The notes under the pieces: model-generated
Databases searched by the model: none
Told to the model about the DNA's origin: nothing
The model's input: only the letters and a program-made list of their open reading frames with translations
Source of the DNA: Microbacterium sulfonylureivorans
GTDB taxonomy: Bacteria; Actinomycetota; Actinomycetes; Actinomycetales; Microbacteriaceae
Length of the DNA stretch: 64,000 nucleotides
Reading direction: 5' to 3'
Assembly (NCBI RefSeq): GCF_003999995.1
Contig: NZ_RJAD01000001.1
Span: forward strand, 1,860,001 to 1,924,000
Program-made: the position numbers and the translations under genes
Part shown: one piece after another, positions 16,627 through 24,875 of the stretch
How the letters are laid out: each line of letters starts with the position of its first letter
Position numbering within the stretch: the first letter of the stretch is position 1

Positions 16627-19095
16627 GTGACGCGCTCCGCCTCGGAACTCCATCGGCGCGCCGTTGATCTGTGCATCAACGGCAAGTACGCCCAGGCTCA
16701 GCGCGTCCTCGATCAGGCTGACGCGCGCACCGACGATCCCGACCTCCGGGCCAGGATCGTCGGCACGCGCGCCCTGGCGCTCCAGCGCACCGGATTCCCC
16801 GCGCAGGCGGAGGAGCTCCTCATGACCGCCGTCGCAGGGCCGGATCTCGCTCCGCACACGCAGGCGATCCTCCTCGGCCAGCTCGGGGCGATCGCGAACT
16901 ACGGCGGCCGGCTCGACGAGGCGGAGCGCTGGCTCACGCGGGCGATCGAGAGTCTCGCGGAGGACCCGGTCCCGGCGGCGCGCACGCGTGTGAACCGCAG
17001 CCTGGTGCGCATGCAGCAGCGCCGGCTGGGGGATGCCGCCGACGACCTGGAACGGGCATCGACGACGTTCGCCGACCACGACCTCGCCACCGACGAGGCC
17101 CAGGCGCGACACAACCTCGGCTACACCTCGCTCCTCGCGGGCGATCTGGTCGGTGCCCTGCGGGAGATGCTCGCCGCGCGGCCGGTCGCGGCATCCACCC
17201 CCGTCAACGCGGCGATCACCGACGTCGATCGCGCGGAAGTGCTGCGTGACGCCGGGCTCACGACCGAGGCGGAGCAGATTCTCGCCCGCGCGGCGACGGT
17301 GTTCGGATCGCACCGGATGCCGCAGTCCCGCGCCGAGGCGGAATTCCATCTCGCGCGTTCGCTGCTCTCGCACGACAGCTCCCGAGCGAGCCGGGTCGCC
17401 CTCTCGGCCTCACGGCGGTTCCGAGCCGTCGGCAACGATGCCTGGGCTGCCCGGGCCGACGCCGTGCGCCTGCGCGCGATGCTCGGCGGGCTCCGCGTCG
17501 AGCAGGCAGGCTCGTCTCGGCGGCGCATGCCGACGCCCGCGGAGGTCGACGGGGTCGCCGACGAGTTGATCTCCCGGGGATTCCGCGGTGAGGCGGCTGC
17601 GCTCCGCATGTCGGAGGCGCTCGCGCGCGCCCGCCGAGGAGAAGACGCGGGTCGCGACATCCGCGTGCCGTCGTCGGCGCCGATGGAGGTGCAGCTGCTC
17701 GCGGCCGAGCTGCGCTCCGCCCGGGCGGCCGCCGCGAACCGGGGCGCGGCTGCTCGTCGTCACGCGGCGAAGGGGCTCGACGTGCTCGCGGGCTGGCAGC
17801 GCACATTCGGGAGCCTCGACCTGCAGACCTCGGTCGCGATGCACGGCGGCAATCTCATCTTCGCCGGGCTCGATTCGGCCGTGCGCTCAGGTCGTCCCGA
17901 CGTCGTCTTCGAATGGTCGGAGCGCGCGCGCCACCTCAGTCAGCAGGTCGTCCCCCTGCGCCCGCCCCCCGATCCCGCGCTCGCGGAGGAGCTGGCCGAG
18001 CTGCGCATGCTCCGCGCCGAGAACCCCGGCGGCGACTGGCTCTCGGTGCCCCGGGCCGCGGCGCTGCGAGAGCGTGCCCGAGAGCGCCAGTGGTCGTCGA
18101 CGGGGGCCGTCGACGGCGAGGAGCGCATCGACCTGGAGCGGCTGCGCGGCGAGCTCACGGACGACACGGCGCTCATCGCCTACGTCTACTCGGGCTCGGC
18201 CCTCGTCGCGCTGGTCTGCACGCTCGAGCGCACCGTGGTCGTTCCCGTTGCCTCGGATGCCGCGGTGCGTCGCCTCCTCACCGGCCTCCGTGCCGACCTC
18301 GACATGTCGGCGTCGATCCGCACGCCGCCGATGGCCGACATCGTGCGCCGTGGCCTCGACGACCGGCTGCGCGCCCTCTCGGAGGCGCTTCTCGACGGGC
18401 CGGCAGCGATCGCCGGCACGCGCCGGCTCGTGCTGACCACGCCCGGTCTGCTCAACTCGATCCCGTGGGCGATGCTGCCGGCGATGCGGGGTCGCGTGTT
18501 CACCCTTGCGGTCTCCGCGACGCGGTGGGCGCATCTGCGGCCCCATGGCGCGTTCCCGAGCGAGACCGCCGGTTTCGCTGTCGGACCCCGTGTCGCGCGC
18601 GGCGAGGAGGAGGTCGAGACGGCGGCCGAGTCGTGGGGTGGGTCGGTGGTGTTGCAGGGGGATGCGGCATCCGTCGATCGGGTGACCGAGCTCGCGTCGC
18701 GCGTGGACGTCCTGCACGTCGCCGCGCACGGCCGCCACGCGGTCGACAACCCGCTGTTCTCGGGTCTCGAGCTCGCCGACGGCGCACTGTTCGGCTACGA
18801 CATCGACCTCATGCCGGAGGTGCCCGACACCGTCGTGCTCTCGGCGTGCGAGGTGGGACGATCGTCGGTGCGTTGGGGTGAGGAGGCGATCGGGATGACG
18901 CGCATCTGGCTGCACGCAGGCACCCGGTGCGTCGTGGCGGCACCGGTCATCGTCGCGGACGATGTCGCGTGCGAACTCCTGGGCGCGATGCACGAGGGCC
19001 TCGCGGCGGGCCGTGCGCCGTCGGAGGCGCTCGCGGCCGCGTCCGAGCACACCGGGATCGTGGCCCCGTTCCAGGTGCACGGGGCGGGGTTCTAG
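16627..19095 (+). CDS. TPR-CHAT protein (caspase-like protease)
   Basis: The 822-residue protein has N-terminal helical TPR-like repeats (for example GKYAQAQRVLDQADA and GRLDEAERWLTRAIE, spanning about 1-250), a mixed helical middle, and a C-terminal CHAT domain (about 500-822). The catalytic His-Cys dyad is visible: His701 in HVAAHGRH and Cys741 in VVLSACEVG. CHAT proteases are clan CD relatives of caspases and separase and are commonly effectors in bacterial conflict or regulated-death systems. It is cytoplasmic, with no membrane segment. GTG 16627 is 6 nt after CAAGAT (16615-16620), which may be a weak internal promoter. It is the last gene of the sigma-subtilisin block. Confidence 0.92.
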   Translation: MTRSASELHRRAVDLCINGKYAQAQRVLDQADARTDDPDLRARIVGTRALALQRTGFPAQAEELLMTAVAGPDLAPHTQAILLGQLGAIANYGGRLDEAERWLTRAIESLAEDPVPAARTRVNRSLVRMQQRRLGDAADDLERASTTFADHDLATDEAQARHNLGYTSLLAGDLVGALREMLAARPVAASTPVNAAITDVDRAEVLRDAGLTTEAEQILARAATVFGSHRMPQSRAEAEFHLARSLLSHDSSRASRVALSASRRFRAVGNDAWAARADAVRLRAMLGGLRVEQAGSSRRRMPTPAEVDGVADELISRGFRGEAAALRMSEALARARRGEDAGRDIRVPSSAPMEVQLLAAELRSARAAAANRGAAARRHAAKGLDVLAGWQRTFGSLDLQTSVAMHGGNLIFAGLDSAVRSGRPDVVFEWSERARHLSQQVVPLRPPPDPALAEELAELRMLRAENPGGDWLSVPRAAALRERARERQWSSTGAVDGEERIDLERLRGELTDDTALIAYVYSGSALVALVCTLERTVVVPVASDAAVRRLLTGLRADLDMSASIRTPPMADIVRRGLDDRLRALSEALLDGPAAIAGTRRLVLTTPGLLNSIPWAMLPAMRGRVFTLAVSATRWAHLRPHGAFPSETAGFAVGPRVARGEEEVETAAESWGGSVVLQGDAASVDRVTELASRVDVLHVAAHGRHAVDNPLFSGLELADGALFGYDIDLMPEVPDTVVLSACEVGRSSVRWGEEAIGMTRIWLHAGTRCVVAAPVIVADDVACELLGAMHEGLAAGRAPSEALAAASEHTGIVAPFQVHGAGF

Positions 19096-19207
19096 AACTC
19101 TCCGAGAATTCTTCGGATCCGATGTATCAGGGTCGTGGCGGTGTGCTCTTGGTCATCGGGTCTGTTCACGCGCGACGGCGACTCTGGGGGCGCCGGCACT
19201 GGGAGCA

Positions 19208-19303
19208 GAAGGTCACCTCATGGGGAGAGCGTCTGGGGACGTGTGACCTTCGGAGCAGATCCGACGGGGGATGTCGCAGAGACCCAGGTCGGCGACATCC
19301 CCC
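19208..19303. terminator. Two hairpins between convergent CHAT and LysR-domain genes
   Basis: GAAGGTCAC (19208-19216) pairs with 19243-19251, and GGGGGATGTCG (19266-19276) pairs perfectly with 19293-19303. The second has an 11-bp stem and a 16-nt loop and lies about 27 nt from the stop of the leftward gene. They probably terminate the two converging transcripts. Nothing else is seen in 19096-19329. Confidence 0.6.
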
Positions 19304-19329
19304 GGTTTCGTCCCCTCGGCGTGCCGGAG

Positions 19330-20124
19330 TCAGCCGCGCGACGAGTTCGCGGTGCGTCCGCGCACGATCCCGACGAACGCCTCCACCGCCGGTGTGGTCC
19401 GTTCGGCCACCCATGCGAGCGCGACCGTCGAGACGGGTCCGTCACGCAGCGGTCGATGTTCGACGTCCTTGCGCTGGTGCAGCCGGGCGAGCGACATCGG
19501 CACGATGACGACACCGACGCCGGCGGCGACCGTCGCGATCGCCTCGCCGGTATCGGCCGGGGGTGCGAACTTCGGTGCGACGGCGCCGGGCACCCGGATG
19601 CCGAGCACGTCGTCTTCGGCCGCGATCACGATCTCGCCGGAGAGGTCGTCGAGGCCGAGGTCGTCGGCGGCGGTGAGGTGCGATTCGGCCGCCGTCACCA
19701 CGACCGGGACCTCGTCGTAGAGCGGGATGACGTTGAGCCCGCCGGCTTCGATCGGCAGGCGCACGAGAGCGGCGTCGACCTCGGCCGCGTCGAGCGCGCG
19801 GCGCTGATCGGCGACCGCGAGGGCCACGAGCTCGAGGGCGATACCGGGAAGGCGGTCGTTCCAGAGGTCGATCCACTTGCCCGGCGTCGCACCCGGGATC
19901 GCCCCGAGGCGGAAGGGCCCCGTCACGACGGGGGCGGCGACGTGCTCGGGCTTCGGCGCCGCCTTCGCCTTCGGGTGGGGCTTCGCGCCGGGCTGGCCCT
20001 TGCCTCCGGGCTTGACGCCCTTGCCGCCCTTACCGCCGGCGCCGCCGGTCTTGCCGGAGCGGCGGGGTGCGGCATCCCGGCCCGACTTCCCCGGCCGCGC
20101 TCGCGAACCACCGCCCTTTGCCAT
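19330..20124 (-). CDS. Stand-alone LysR effector-binding domain with a basic tail, no HTH
   Basis: The 264-residue protein starts at ATG 20122-20124, with TACGCT (plus strand 20132-20137) 7 nt upstream, a leaderless arrangement. Residues 1-60 are a disordered Lys/Gly/Pro/Arg-rich tail (GGKGGKGVKPGGKGQPG). Residues about 65-255 match the LysR substrate-binding fold (FRLGAIPGATPGKWIDLWND and GVGVVIVPMSLARL). The winged HTH expected at the N-terminus of LysR proteins is absent, and no frameshifted HTH coding is visible upstream, where DUF1304 begins on the other strand. The basic tail could bind nucleic acid, but this is speculation. Confidence 0.8.
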   Translation of the reverse strand: MAKGGGSRARPGKSGRDAAPRRSGKTGGAGGKGGKGVKPGGKGQPGAKPHPKAKAAPKPEHVAAPVVTGPFRLGAIPGATPGKWIDLWNDRLPGIALELVALAVADQRRALDAAEVDAALVRLPIEAGGLNVIPLYDEVPVVVTAAESHLTAADDLGLDDLSGEIVIAAEDDVLGIRVPGAVAPKFAPPADTGEAIATVAAGVGVVIVPMSLARLHQRKDVEHRPLRDGPVSTVALAWVAERTTPAVEAFVGIVRGRTANSSRG

Positions 20125-20158
20125 GTCGTTCAGCGTAGCCGGGCGATATCGTTCGCTC

Positions 20159-20557
20159 ATGGTCGCGATCCTCGCCACGGTCTTCGCCGCACTCGCGGCG
20201 CTCCTGCACGTCTACATCTTCGTGATGGAGAGCGTCCAATGGACGCAGCCGAAGATCTGGAAGCGGTTCGGAGTCGCCGACCAGGCGGCGGCCGAGGTCA
20301 CCAGGCCGATGGCGTACAACCAGGGGTTCTACAACCTGTTCCTCGCGATCGGCACGGCGATCGGGCTCGTGCTGTTCCTGAGCGGATCCGACGACTCGGC
20401 GCTGCGCGCAGCCGGGCTCGCGCTCGTGCTGTTCAGCCTCGGATCGATGGTGGCGGCATCCCTCGTCCTGCTCACCACGGGGATGAAGTACCTGCGCGCC
20501 GCGCTCACGCAGGGCACGCTGCCGCTCATCGGCTTCGTGCTCTTCCTGTTCGCCTGA
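20159..20557 (+). CDS. DUF1304 family membrane protein
   Basis: The 132-residue protein has four hydrophobic segments and the family hallmark HVYIFVMESVQWTQPK (about residues 16-31) followed by NQGFYNLFLAIG. This is typical of DUF1304, a small integral membrane family of unknown function. TATCGT (20147-20152) lies 6 nt before the ATG. It is divergent from the LysR-domain gene with only 34 nt between their starts, so the two promoters are adjacent. Confidence 0.88.
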   Translation: MVAILATVFAALAALLHVYIFVMESVQWTQPKIWKRFGVADQAAAEVTRPMAYNQGFYNLFLAIGTAIGLVLFLSGSDDSALRAAGLALVLFSLGSMVAASLVLLTTGMKYLRAALTQGTLPLIGFVLFLFA

Positions 20558-20560
20558 GCG

Positions 20561-21136
20561 TCAGTCGCACGCGCTCCACCGGCCGGCTCCGGATGCCTCG
20601 GCCCCCGCCTGTGCCTCGCTGAGCAGGTCGGAGAAGGCGACGTTGGGCCGGACCGCCATCGCCTCGGCGTCGCCAGCGGCGACGAGCTCGTGGTTGACGA
20701 ACCGGCCGTCGTCGGTCCACAGGTTGAACAGCCGGCGCCCGTAGTCGTCCCACGTCTCGCGGTCGGGGGCAGCCCACACGGTCGAGCCCGGGGGCAGCAG
20801 GGTGCTCAGGTGTGCGCGGGCCTCCTCGGCCCAGCACTCCGGTGTCGGCGTTCCCTCGGGGGTGTCGATGCCGATCAGCCGGATGCGGATCGGGTTCGAG
20901 GTCGTGACGACGTCGTTGGGCTGCAGCATCCGCGCCTCGATGGTGTCTCCGTCGAAGACGTACTCCACGGTGAGGGGGAAGGCGTCGGTCGGACGGGGAG
21001 GGATGCCGAGGGCCGGCGTCGGCGCGGTCGTGGGCGCCGCGTCGCCGATCCGGCCGGTGCTCGAGGAGAGCCAGATCACCCCCGCGACAAGGGCGGCCGC
21101 GAGGAGGATCACGACGGCGGTGACGACGCGCTTCAC
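20561..21136 (-). CDS. Membrane-anchored or secreted SNase-like nuclease
   Basis: The 191-residue protein has an N-terminal hydrophobic helix (about 4-25, VVTAVVILLAAALVAGVIWL), a Pro/Thr-rich linker and a staphylococcal-nuclease-like domain (about 50-185). Catalytic landmarks are DGDTI, RIRLIGIDTPE (Arg, Asp and Glu) and DYGRRL (second Arg). It is expected to act outside the membrane on nucleic acids. GTG 21134-21136 is chosen because TAGGGT (ACCCTA at 21144-21149 on the plus strand) is 7 nt upstream. It ends 3 nt from the convergent DUF1304 stop. Confidence 0.85.
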   Translation of the reverse strand: MKRVVTAVVILLAAALVAGVIWLSSSTGRIGDAAPTTAPTPALGIPPRPTDAFPLTVEYVFDGDTIEARMLQPNDVVTTSNPIRIRLIGIDTPEGTPTPECWAEEARAHLSTLLPPGSTVWAAPDRETWDDYGRRLFNLWTDDGRFVNHELVAAGDAEAMAVRPNVAFSDLLSEAQAGAEASGAGRWSACD

Positions 21137-21201
21137 GCTCGGCACCCTAGTCGGCGCGGCAGACGTCGCCGTCCGACTCGTGCCGATCCGGATCGATGCG
21201 G

Positions 21202-21609
21202 TCAGGCCGCCAGACGGAGCCCTCGCTGGTCGGTCGCGACGCGCTCGCCGTCGGCGATGGTCTCGTCGTCTCCGATGAGGGATCCGACGGCCACGCGCGC
21301 CTCGCTGCCGACGTGGGTGCGGACGCCGATCTTCGCGCCTGCTCCGATGGCGGCGCGGGGGCCGATGTGGGCGTGCGGCGCGATGTCGGCGTCGGGGCCG
21401 ATCACGGCATCCGTCTCGACCCACACGCCGCGGCCGACGTGCGCTCCCGCGGCGATCTGCGCCCCGGGCTCGACATATGCTCCCGCTTCGACGATCGCGC
21501 TCGGGTGGACCTTCGCGCCGTGCGCGATGAGGCCTCGACCGTTGACGTGCTTGCGGTAGCGCAGCATCTCGCCCCGGTCGTTCTCGATGTCGATGTAGTT
21601 CTTGCCCAC
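21202..21609 (-). CDS. Left-handed beta-helix (hexapeptide repeat) protein
   Basis: The 135-residue product starts at GTG 21607-21609, 5 nt after an AGGAGGGG ribosome-binding site. From about residue 30 onward it consists of imperfect hexapeptides ([LIV]-G-x4 type; for example VEPGAQIAAGAHVGRGVWVE), which fold into a left-handed beta helix as in acetyltransferases and gamma-carbonic anhydrases. It is short and lacks an obvious acyltransferase catalytic region or C-terminal helix, so enzymatic activity is uncertain. The stretch 21610-21890 upstream holds no gene that I can support. Confidence 0.8.
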   Translation of the reverse strand: MGKNYIDIENDRGEMLRYRKHVNGRGLIAHGAKVHPSAIVEAGAYVEPGAQIAAGAHVGRGVWVETDAVIGPDADIAPHAHIGPRAAIGAGAKIGVRTHVGSEARVAVGSLIGDDETIADGERVATDQRGLRLAA

Positions 21610-21890
21610 AGTCCCCTCCTGCAGCAACGAATCGTGCTGAGTACAGGAATAACGACGATCCCCGGTGATTCATTCCCGTGCATCCGTCCCTCGGACGCAT
21701 CGGTTATTCGGTGCCGCGAGCCAGGCGGATTGCGAGCGGGCTCCGAGCCGCCCGACGAAGTCCCCGGTCGCCGACGCGCAACCGCCGCTGGACGACGGTC
21801 TCCTGCCAAACGTGCACGCCTTTCGGACACGTGCCGCCCGCATCCGCACGTTGTGAGCGTGTTCGCGCGCAGGCCGACCAGAATCGAGAC

Positions 21891-22211
21891 GTGCCCGCTC
21901 CTGACCCGATCACCGTCCACCTTCGCTATGAGATCGATCCCGACAAGCTCGAGGAGTTCACCCGCTACGGGCGGGAGTGGATCCGGCTGGTGACCAAGCT
22001 CGGGGGCACGCACCACGGGTACTTCATGCCCAGCGAGGGCGACAGCGACGAGGCGTTCGCCCTGTTCACCTTCCCCTCGCTCGCCGAGTACGAGGCTTAC
22101 CGCATCGCCTCTCGCTCCGACCCGGAATGCGTCGAGGCCTTCCGGTACGCCCGCGAGACGCAGTGCATCCGCCGGTACGAGCGGCGCTTCCAGACCCCGG
22201 TCTTCGCCTGA
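21891..22211 (+). CDS. NIPSNAP family protein
   Basis: The 106-residue protein is an antiparallel ferredoxin-like alpha/beta barrel of the NIPSNAP type, with VHLRYEIDPDKLEEFTRYGR near the start and HHGYFMP in the middle. Members are often dimeric and of unclear function. GTG 21891 lies 6 nt after CAGAAT (21879-21884) and lacks a strong ribosome-binding site, consistent with a leaderless message. Confidence 0.8.
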   Translation: MPAPDPITVHLRYEIDPDKLEEFTRYGREWIRLVTKLGGTHHGYFMPSEGDSDEAFALFTFPSLAEYEAYRIASRSDPECVEAFRYARETQCIRRYERRFQTPVFA

Positions 22212-22249
22212 GCGACACAGGGTCCGCCGGACGTCCGCGCGGAGTGCGG

Positions 22250-22322
22250 TACTATGGAGGGGATAGGCGGACTCTCATTCGTCTCGCCCCGGCCGCGTGG
22301 TAACGGTCGGGGCTTTCTCTTT
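22250..22322 (+). ncRNA. Candidate small RNA or attenuated leader ending in an intrinsic terminator
   Basis: A TACTAT -10 box (22250-22255) predicts transcription from about 22262. About 25 nt later a 9-bp stem GCCCCGGCC (22286-22294)/GGTCGGGGC (22305-22313) with loop GCGTGGTAAC is followed by TTTCTCTTTG, one of the few hairpins in this window with a real T-rich tail. An alternative pairing of GGCGGAC (22266-22272) with GTCTCGCC (22281-22288) would disrupt the terminator. It precedes the kinase-like gene by about 95 nt. I recognise no known riboswitch. Confidence 0.45.
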
Positions 22323-22415
22323 GCCCTCCCGGTTCAGGTCGTGGGGCCGAAGATCCCTGGGTTCCGTCCTGCCCGTCGGCTTGTGAGAGGACCGGAGGGT
22401 GAGAATACTGGGCGG

Positions 22416-23102
22416 ATGCTTCCCCCCTTGTCGCGCAGCGCCACGGCGGACGACACGCGCGAGGCTCTCGCCGCGGCAGGCTGGCGCGAGATCGGCTCGG
22501 GCGACTGGGCCTGGGTCTTCGCATCGCCCGATGACAGCGTCGTCGCCCGTGTGACGCCGTTCGACCCGGCCTTCCGCCTCTTCGCCGACGCCTGTCTCGC
22601 CGGACTGCCGAATCCATACCTCGTCCGCGTCGATGAGGTCGTCCCGCTTCGCCACCGGGGATACGTCGTCGTCATGGAGCGACTGCACCCGGCGGACGAA
22701 GGCCGGGCGCAGCGCCTCGCCGCAGCGCTCACCGTCGATGCGGCAGCCGCCCCGGCGCCGTCGGCGGACTCGACCGCCGCCCTCGCCGCCGATCCGGACG
22801 TCGTCGACCTGCGGCGTCGGATCGGCGAACTCGTGGCCGAGGGCGCACGCCGTTTCCTCCTGTGGGGCGGTGCGGACATCCGGCCGGACAACATCCTGCA
22901 GACCGCCGACGGTGGACTCCGCATCACCGATCCCGTCTTCGTCCGGGGTCTCGACATCTTCGCAGCCATCCGCGACGGCCGAGCCGACAGGCTGCGTGAC
23001 TTCTCCCGCGCCGACCTTCACGACTTCCTGTCGATCCCGGCCTTCCCGCCCGGCCCGGAGACGGATGCACTCCGGGAGAAGGCGGACGCCCTGACGGCGT
23101 AG
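22416..23102 (+). CDS. Kinase-like fold protein of unknown function
   Basis: The 228-residue protein (ATG 22416; AATACT at 22404-22409 upstream) shows a degenerate protein-kinase/aminoglycoside-phosphotransferase pattern: an N-lobe with DWAWVFASPDDSVVARVTPF, a hinge-like YVVVMERLHPADEG, and a catalytic-loop-like GADIRPDNILQTADGGLRI followed by TDP. The last two resemble the HxDxxxxN loop and DFG-like Asp of the fold, but the loop His is replaced (GADIRPDN). It could be an inactive or divergent kinase. I do not recognise a specific substrate. Confidence 0.65.
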   Translation: MLPPLSRSATADDTREALAAAGWREIGSGDWAWVFASPDDSVVARVTPFDPAFRLFADACLAGLPNPYLVRVDEVVPLRHRGYVVVMERLHPADEGRAQRLAAALTVDAAAAPAPSADSTAALAADPDVVDLRRRIGELVAEGARRFLLWGGADIRPDNILQTADGGLRITDPVFVRGLDIFAAIRDGRADRLRDFSRADLHDFLSIPAFPPGPETDALREKADALTA

Positions 23103-23109
23103 CCGGTAG

Positions 23110-23397
23110 ATGGAGGGCGGGACGACGTTCCACTTCGTCACCGACGGCTTCGACGCCGCATACGCGCGGGCGCGAGAGACCGCCGGCGACCTCGGCGTCG
23201 ACATCGCGGGCGGCGCCTCCACCGTGCGGCAGGCGCTCATCGCCGGGGTCGTCGACGAGCTCACACTCGACATCGCCCCCGTCCTGCTCGGATCGGGCGA
23301 GCGGATCTTCGACGGCGTCGCATCGTTCGGGTTCGAACCGGTCGAGGTGCTGCACTCGCCGCTGGCCACGCACATCCGCTACCGCCGGGTGGACTGA
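23110..23397 (+). pseudogene. Truncated dihydrofolate reductase/RibD-C-like protein
   Basis: The 95 residues correspond only to the C-terminal half of the DHFR/RibD-C family: GGTTFHFVTDGFDAAYARAR, then VDIAGGASTVRQALIAGVVD and LDIAPVLLGSGERIFDGV. Full-length members have about 180-220 residues with an N-terminal Rossmann strand and NADPH-binding parts, all missing here. A TAG stop lies directly before the ATG, and the upstream DNA encodes the kinase-like protein, so the 5' half was probably deleted when the two genes came together. It may still be translated as a short protein, but enzymatic function is doubtful. Confidence 0.7.
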
Positions 23398-23428
23398 AGC
23401 CGGATCTCCGCCCGCCCGACTCAGCGAG

Positions 23429-24835
23429 TCAGCGGGCGTGCTCGTCGGCGAGCGAGAGCGCGCGGTCGATCACGTCCAGTCCGCGCGCCAGGTCGTCCTC
23501 GGCGATGACGAGCGGCGGCGCCACGTGCACCCGGTTGAAGTGCGTGAAGGGCCAGACGCCGTCGCGCTTGCACGCTGCGGCGACTGCTGCGACGGGCGCG
23601 GCATCCGCTCCGCTCGCGTTGAACGGGACGAGCGGCTCGCGGGTCTCGCGGTCCTTCACCAGCTCGATGGCCCAGAACAGCCCCATGCCGCGCACGTCGC
23701 CGATGGACGGATGCCGCGTCGCCATGTCGCGCAGACGAGGCTCGACGACGCGCGAGCCGAGGTCGCGCACGCGCTCGAGGATGCCGTCGCGCTCGAACAC
23801 CTCGAACGTGGCGACCCCCGCGGCGCACGCGAGCGGGTGCCCGGAGTAGGTCAGACCGCCTGGGAAGGCGAGGGTGTCGAAATGCGCGGCGATGCGATCC
23901 GAGATGACGACGCCGCCGAGCGGCACGTAGCCCGAGTTGACGCCCTTCGCGAAGGTGATGAGGTCGGGCGCGACGTCGAACGCCTGGAAGGCGAACCACT
24001 CGCCCACGCGGCCGAAGCCGACCATGACCTCGTCGGCGATGTAGACGATGCCGAACCGGTCGCACAGCTCGCGGACGCCCGCGAGGTAGCCGGGCGGCGG
24101 GACGAGAACGCCGTTCGTGCCGACGATCGTCTCGATCACGATGGCCGCGATCGTCGACGCGCCCTCGAGGACGATCGTCTGCTCGAGGTGGTCGAGCGCA
24201 CGCTGCGCCTCCTCTTCGGGCGAGCTGGAGTGGAACGCCGACCGGTACGGGTAGGGGCCGAAGAACTTCGCGACCGAGCCGTCGGCCGGCTCGTTGGGCC
24301 AGCGTCGGGGGTCGCCGGTCAGGGCGATCGCGGTCGAGGTGTTGCCGTGGTAGCTGCGGTACATCGACAGCACTTTGCGACGCCCGGTGACGAGACGGGC
24401 CATGCGGACCGCGTTCTCGTTGGCGTCCGCGCCGCCGTTGGTGAAGAAGACCTTCTCCATGCCCTCGGGCGCGACCCCGGCGATGCGCCGGGCGAGCTCG
24501 CCGCGGACGTCGTTCGCCATGGACGGCTGGATCGTCGCGAGACGGCCCGCCTGTCGCCGGATCGCCTCGACCAGATCCGGATGCCGGTGCCCCAGGTTGA
24601 GGTTCACCAGCTGCGAGCTGAAGTCGAGGTAGGAGTTGCCGGCATAGTCCCAGAACGTCGAGCCCTCGCCCGCGGCCACGGGCAGCGGGTCGATCAGCGC
24701 CTGCGCGCTCCATGAGTGGAACACGTGGCCGCGATCGTCCGCGCGCACGCGTGCGTCGGCCTCGAGGTCGGGCAGAGGATGCGCGGAGCCGTCCATGGCG
24801 GTGAAGGCGGCGGTGCGGGAGAGGGTGTCGGTCAT
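23429..24835 (-). CDS. Class III (omega) aminotransferase
   Basis: The 468-residue PLP enzyme has fold-type I class III motifs: FFTNGGADANENAVRMAR (about residues 130-147), the SYHGNT segment, IYIADEVMVGFGR with the PLP-contacting Asp, and the Schiff-base Lys in TFAKGVNSGYVPLGG. Such enzymes move an amino group from beta-alanine, GABA, putrescine or related amines to pyruvate or 2-oxoglutarate. It lies 40 nt downstream of mmsA on the same strand, so the semialdehyde it makes is probably oxidised by that enzyme. The nearby PotABCD-like importer and amine oxidase support polyamine or omega-amino acid breakdown. Confidence 0.92.
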   Translation of the reverse strand: MTDTLSRTAAFTAMDGSAHPLPDLEADARVRADDRGHVFHSWSAQALIDPLPVAAGEGSTFWDYAGNSYLDFSSQLVNLNLGHRHPDLVEAIRRQAGRLATIQPSMANDVRGELARRIAGVAPEGMEKVFFTNGGADANENAVRMARLVTGRRKVLSMYRSYHGNTSTAIALTGDPRRWPNEPADGSVAKFFGPYPYRSAFHSSSPEEEAQRALDHLEQTIVLEGASTIAAIVIETIVGTNGVLVPPPGYLAGVRELCDRFGIVYIADEVMVGFGRVGEWFAFQAFDVAPDLITFAKGVNSGYVPLGGVVISDRIAAHFDTLAFPGGLTYSGHPLACAAGVATFEVFERDGILERVRDLGSRVVEPRLRDMATRHPSIGDVRGMGLFWAIELVKDRETREPLVPFNASGADAAPVAAVAAACKRDGVWPFTHFNRVHVAPPLVIAEDDLARGLDVIDRALSLADEHAR

Positions 24836-24875
24836 GGCGGCGGCTCCGGTCAGGGGGACGTGGCGGCGGGAGGGG

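Noticed and set aside
23110..23397. Intact functional dihydrofolate reductase
   Set aside because: Only the C-terminal half of the family is present; the N-terminal half is absent from all frames upstream.
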